From the NCBI GenBank assembly GCA_003344405.1, contig NOWV01000052.1:186001-250000 (forward strand): 64,000 nt of DNA. Direction: 5' to 3'. The notes below the pieces were generated by a model, which did no database searches, had not been told where the DNA came from, and was given only the letters and a program-made list of their open reading frames with translations. The position numbers were made by a program, and so were the translations under genes. Of this stretch, positions 63,885-64,000 are shown piece by piece (position 1 is the stretch's first letter; each line of letters begins with the position of its first letter). Origin of the DNA: Trichoplax sp. H2 (Eukaryota; Placozoa; Uniplacotomia; Trichoplacea).

Positions 63885-64000
63885 TTTGCACAGTGAATTT
63901 TAATCGACTTTTGATATCAATAAGTGAAGATAAGCAAGATAAAGGATATATTGACCTGTCGACTAGCCTACTTTCTCTTGATTAGGCTTAACTGATCTGG
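63885..64000 (-). promoter_or_regulatory. 5' flank or 5' UTR of the HLH gene
   Basis: The 116 bases upstream of the HLH start codon to the window edge. No TATA box at a convincing distance and no clear upstream exon was seen; the region is less AT-rich than most spacer DNA. Confidence 0.3.

Noticed and set aside
1-64000. tRNA and rRNA genes
   Set aside because: Scanned by eye for GGTTCGA-type T-loop boxes and long GC-rich structured RNA; none convincing was seen. A covariance-model search would decide.

Overview
This window is nuclear DNA of an animal. It is strongly AT-rich (about two thirds A+T by eye), and its genes are split by many short GT-AG introns. The class IIa histone deacetylase, with a MEF2-docking motif and a 14-3-3 motif, argues for a metazoan. 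Short introns in large AT-rich spacers would suit an early-branching animal such as a placozoan, but that assignment is a guess from style, not proof.

Three genes are well supported. (1) On the + strand, about 4.7-9.2 kb, is CoA synthase (COASY). It holds phosphopantetheine adenylyltransferase and dephospho-CoA kinase, the last two steps of CoA synthesis, and I traced 18 exons. After the kinase the frame continues for about 173 residues that resemble a degenerate HD-type phosphohydrolase. (2) On the + strand, 34.6-44.0 kb, is a class IIa histone deacetylase (HDAC4/5/7/9 type) with 22 traced exons and 952 visible residues. It keeps the glutamine-rich region, MEF2 motif, one 14-3-3 site, structural zinc cluster and class IIa active-site His. 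It appears to have lost the third catalytic zinc ligand (Asp to Asn). (3) On the - strand, 63.6-63.9 kb, is a small helix-loop-helix protein with no basic DNA-binding region, so probably a dimer-forming inhibitor. The extreme 5' exons of genes 1 and 2 were not found with confidence.

The rest is non-coding. The first 4.4 kb is full of a palindromic ACTGTACAGT-type motif. From 18 to 39 kb, in spacers and in HDAC introns alike, lie at least nine unrelated, diverged tandem arrays with units of about 50-180 bp; one has an alternating A/B structure. The 44-63 kb spacer is AT-rich with only weak repeats. A few islands of higher GC carry protein-like open frames: two at 28.66-28.87 and 30.65-30.72 kb (- strand), others near 3.7, 53.0 and 58.3 kb. 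These could be unrecognised exons or fossils. I saw no tRNA or rRNA gene, no CRISPR array and no intact transposon.

The three genes share no obvious pathway. CoA synthase supplies the precursor of acetyl-CoA and the deacetylase family acts on acetyl-lysine, but the 25 kb gap gives no reason to think them linked.
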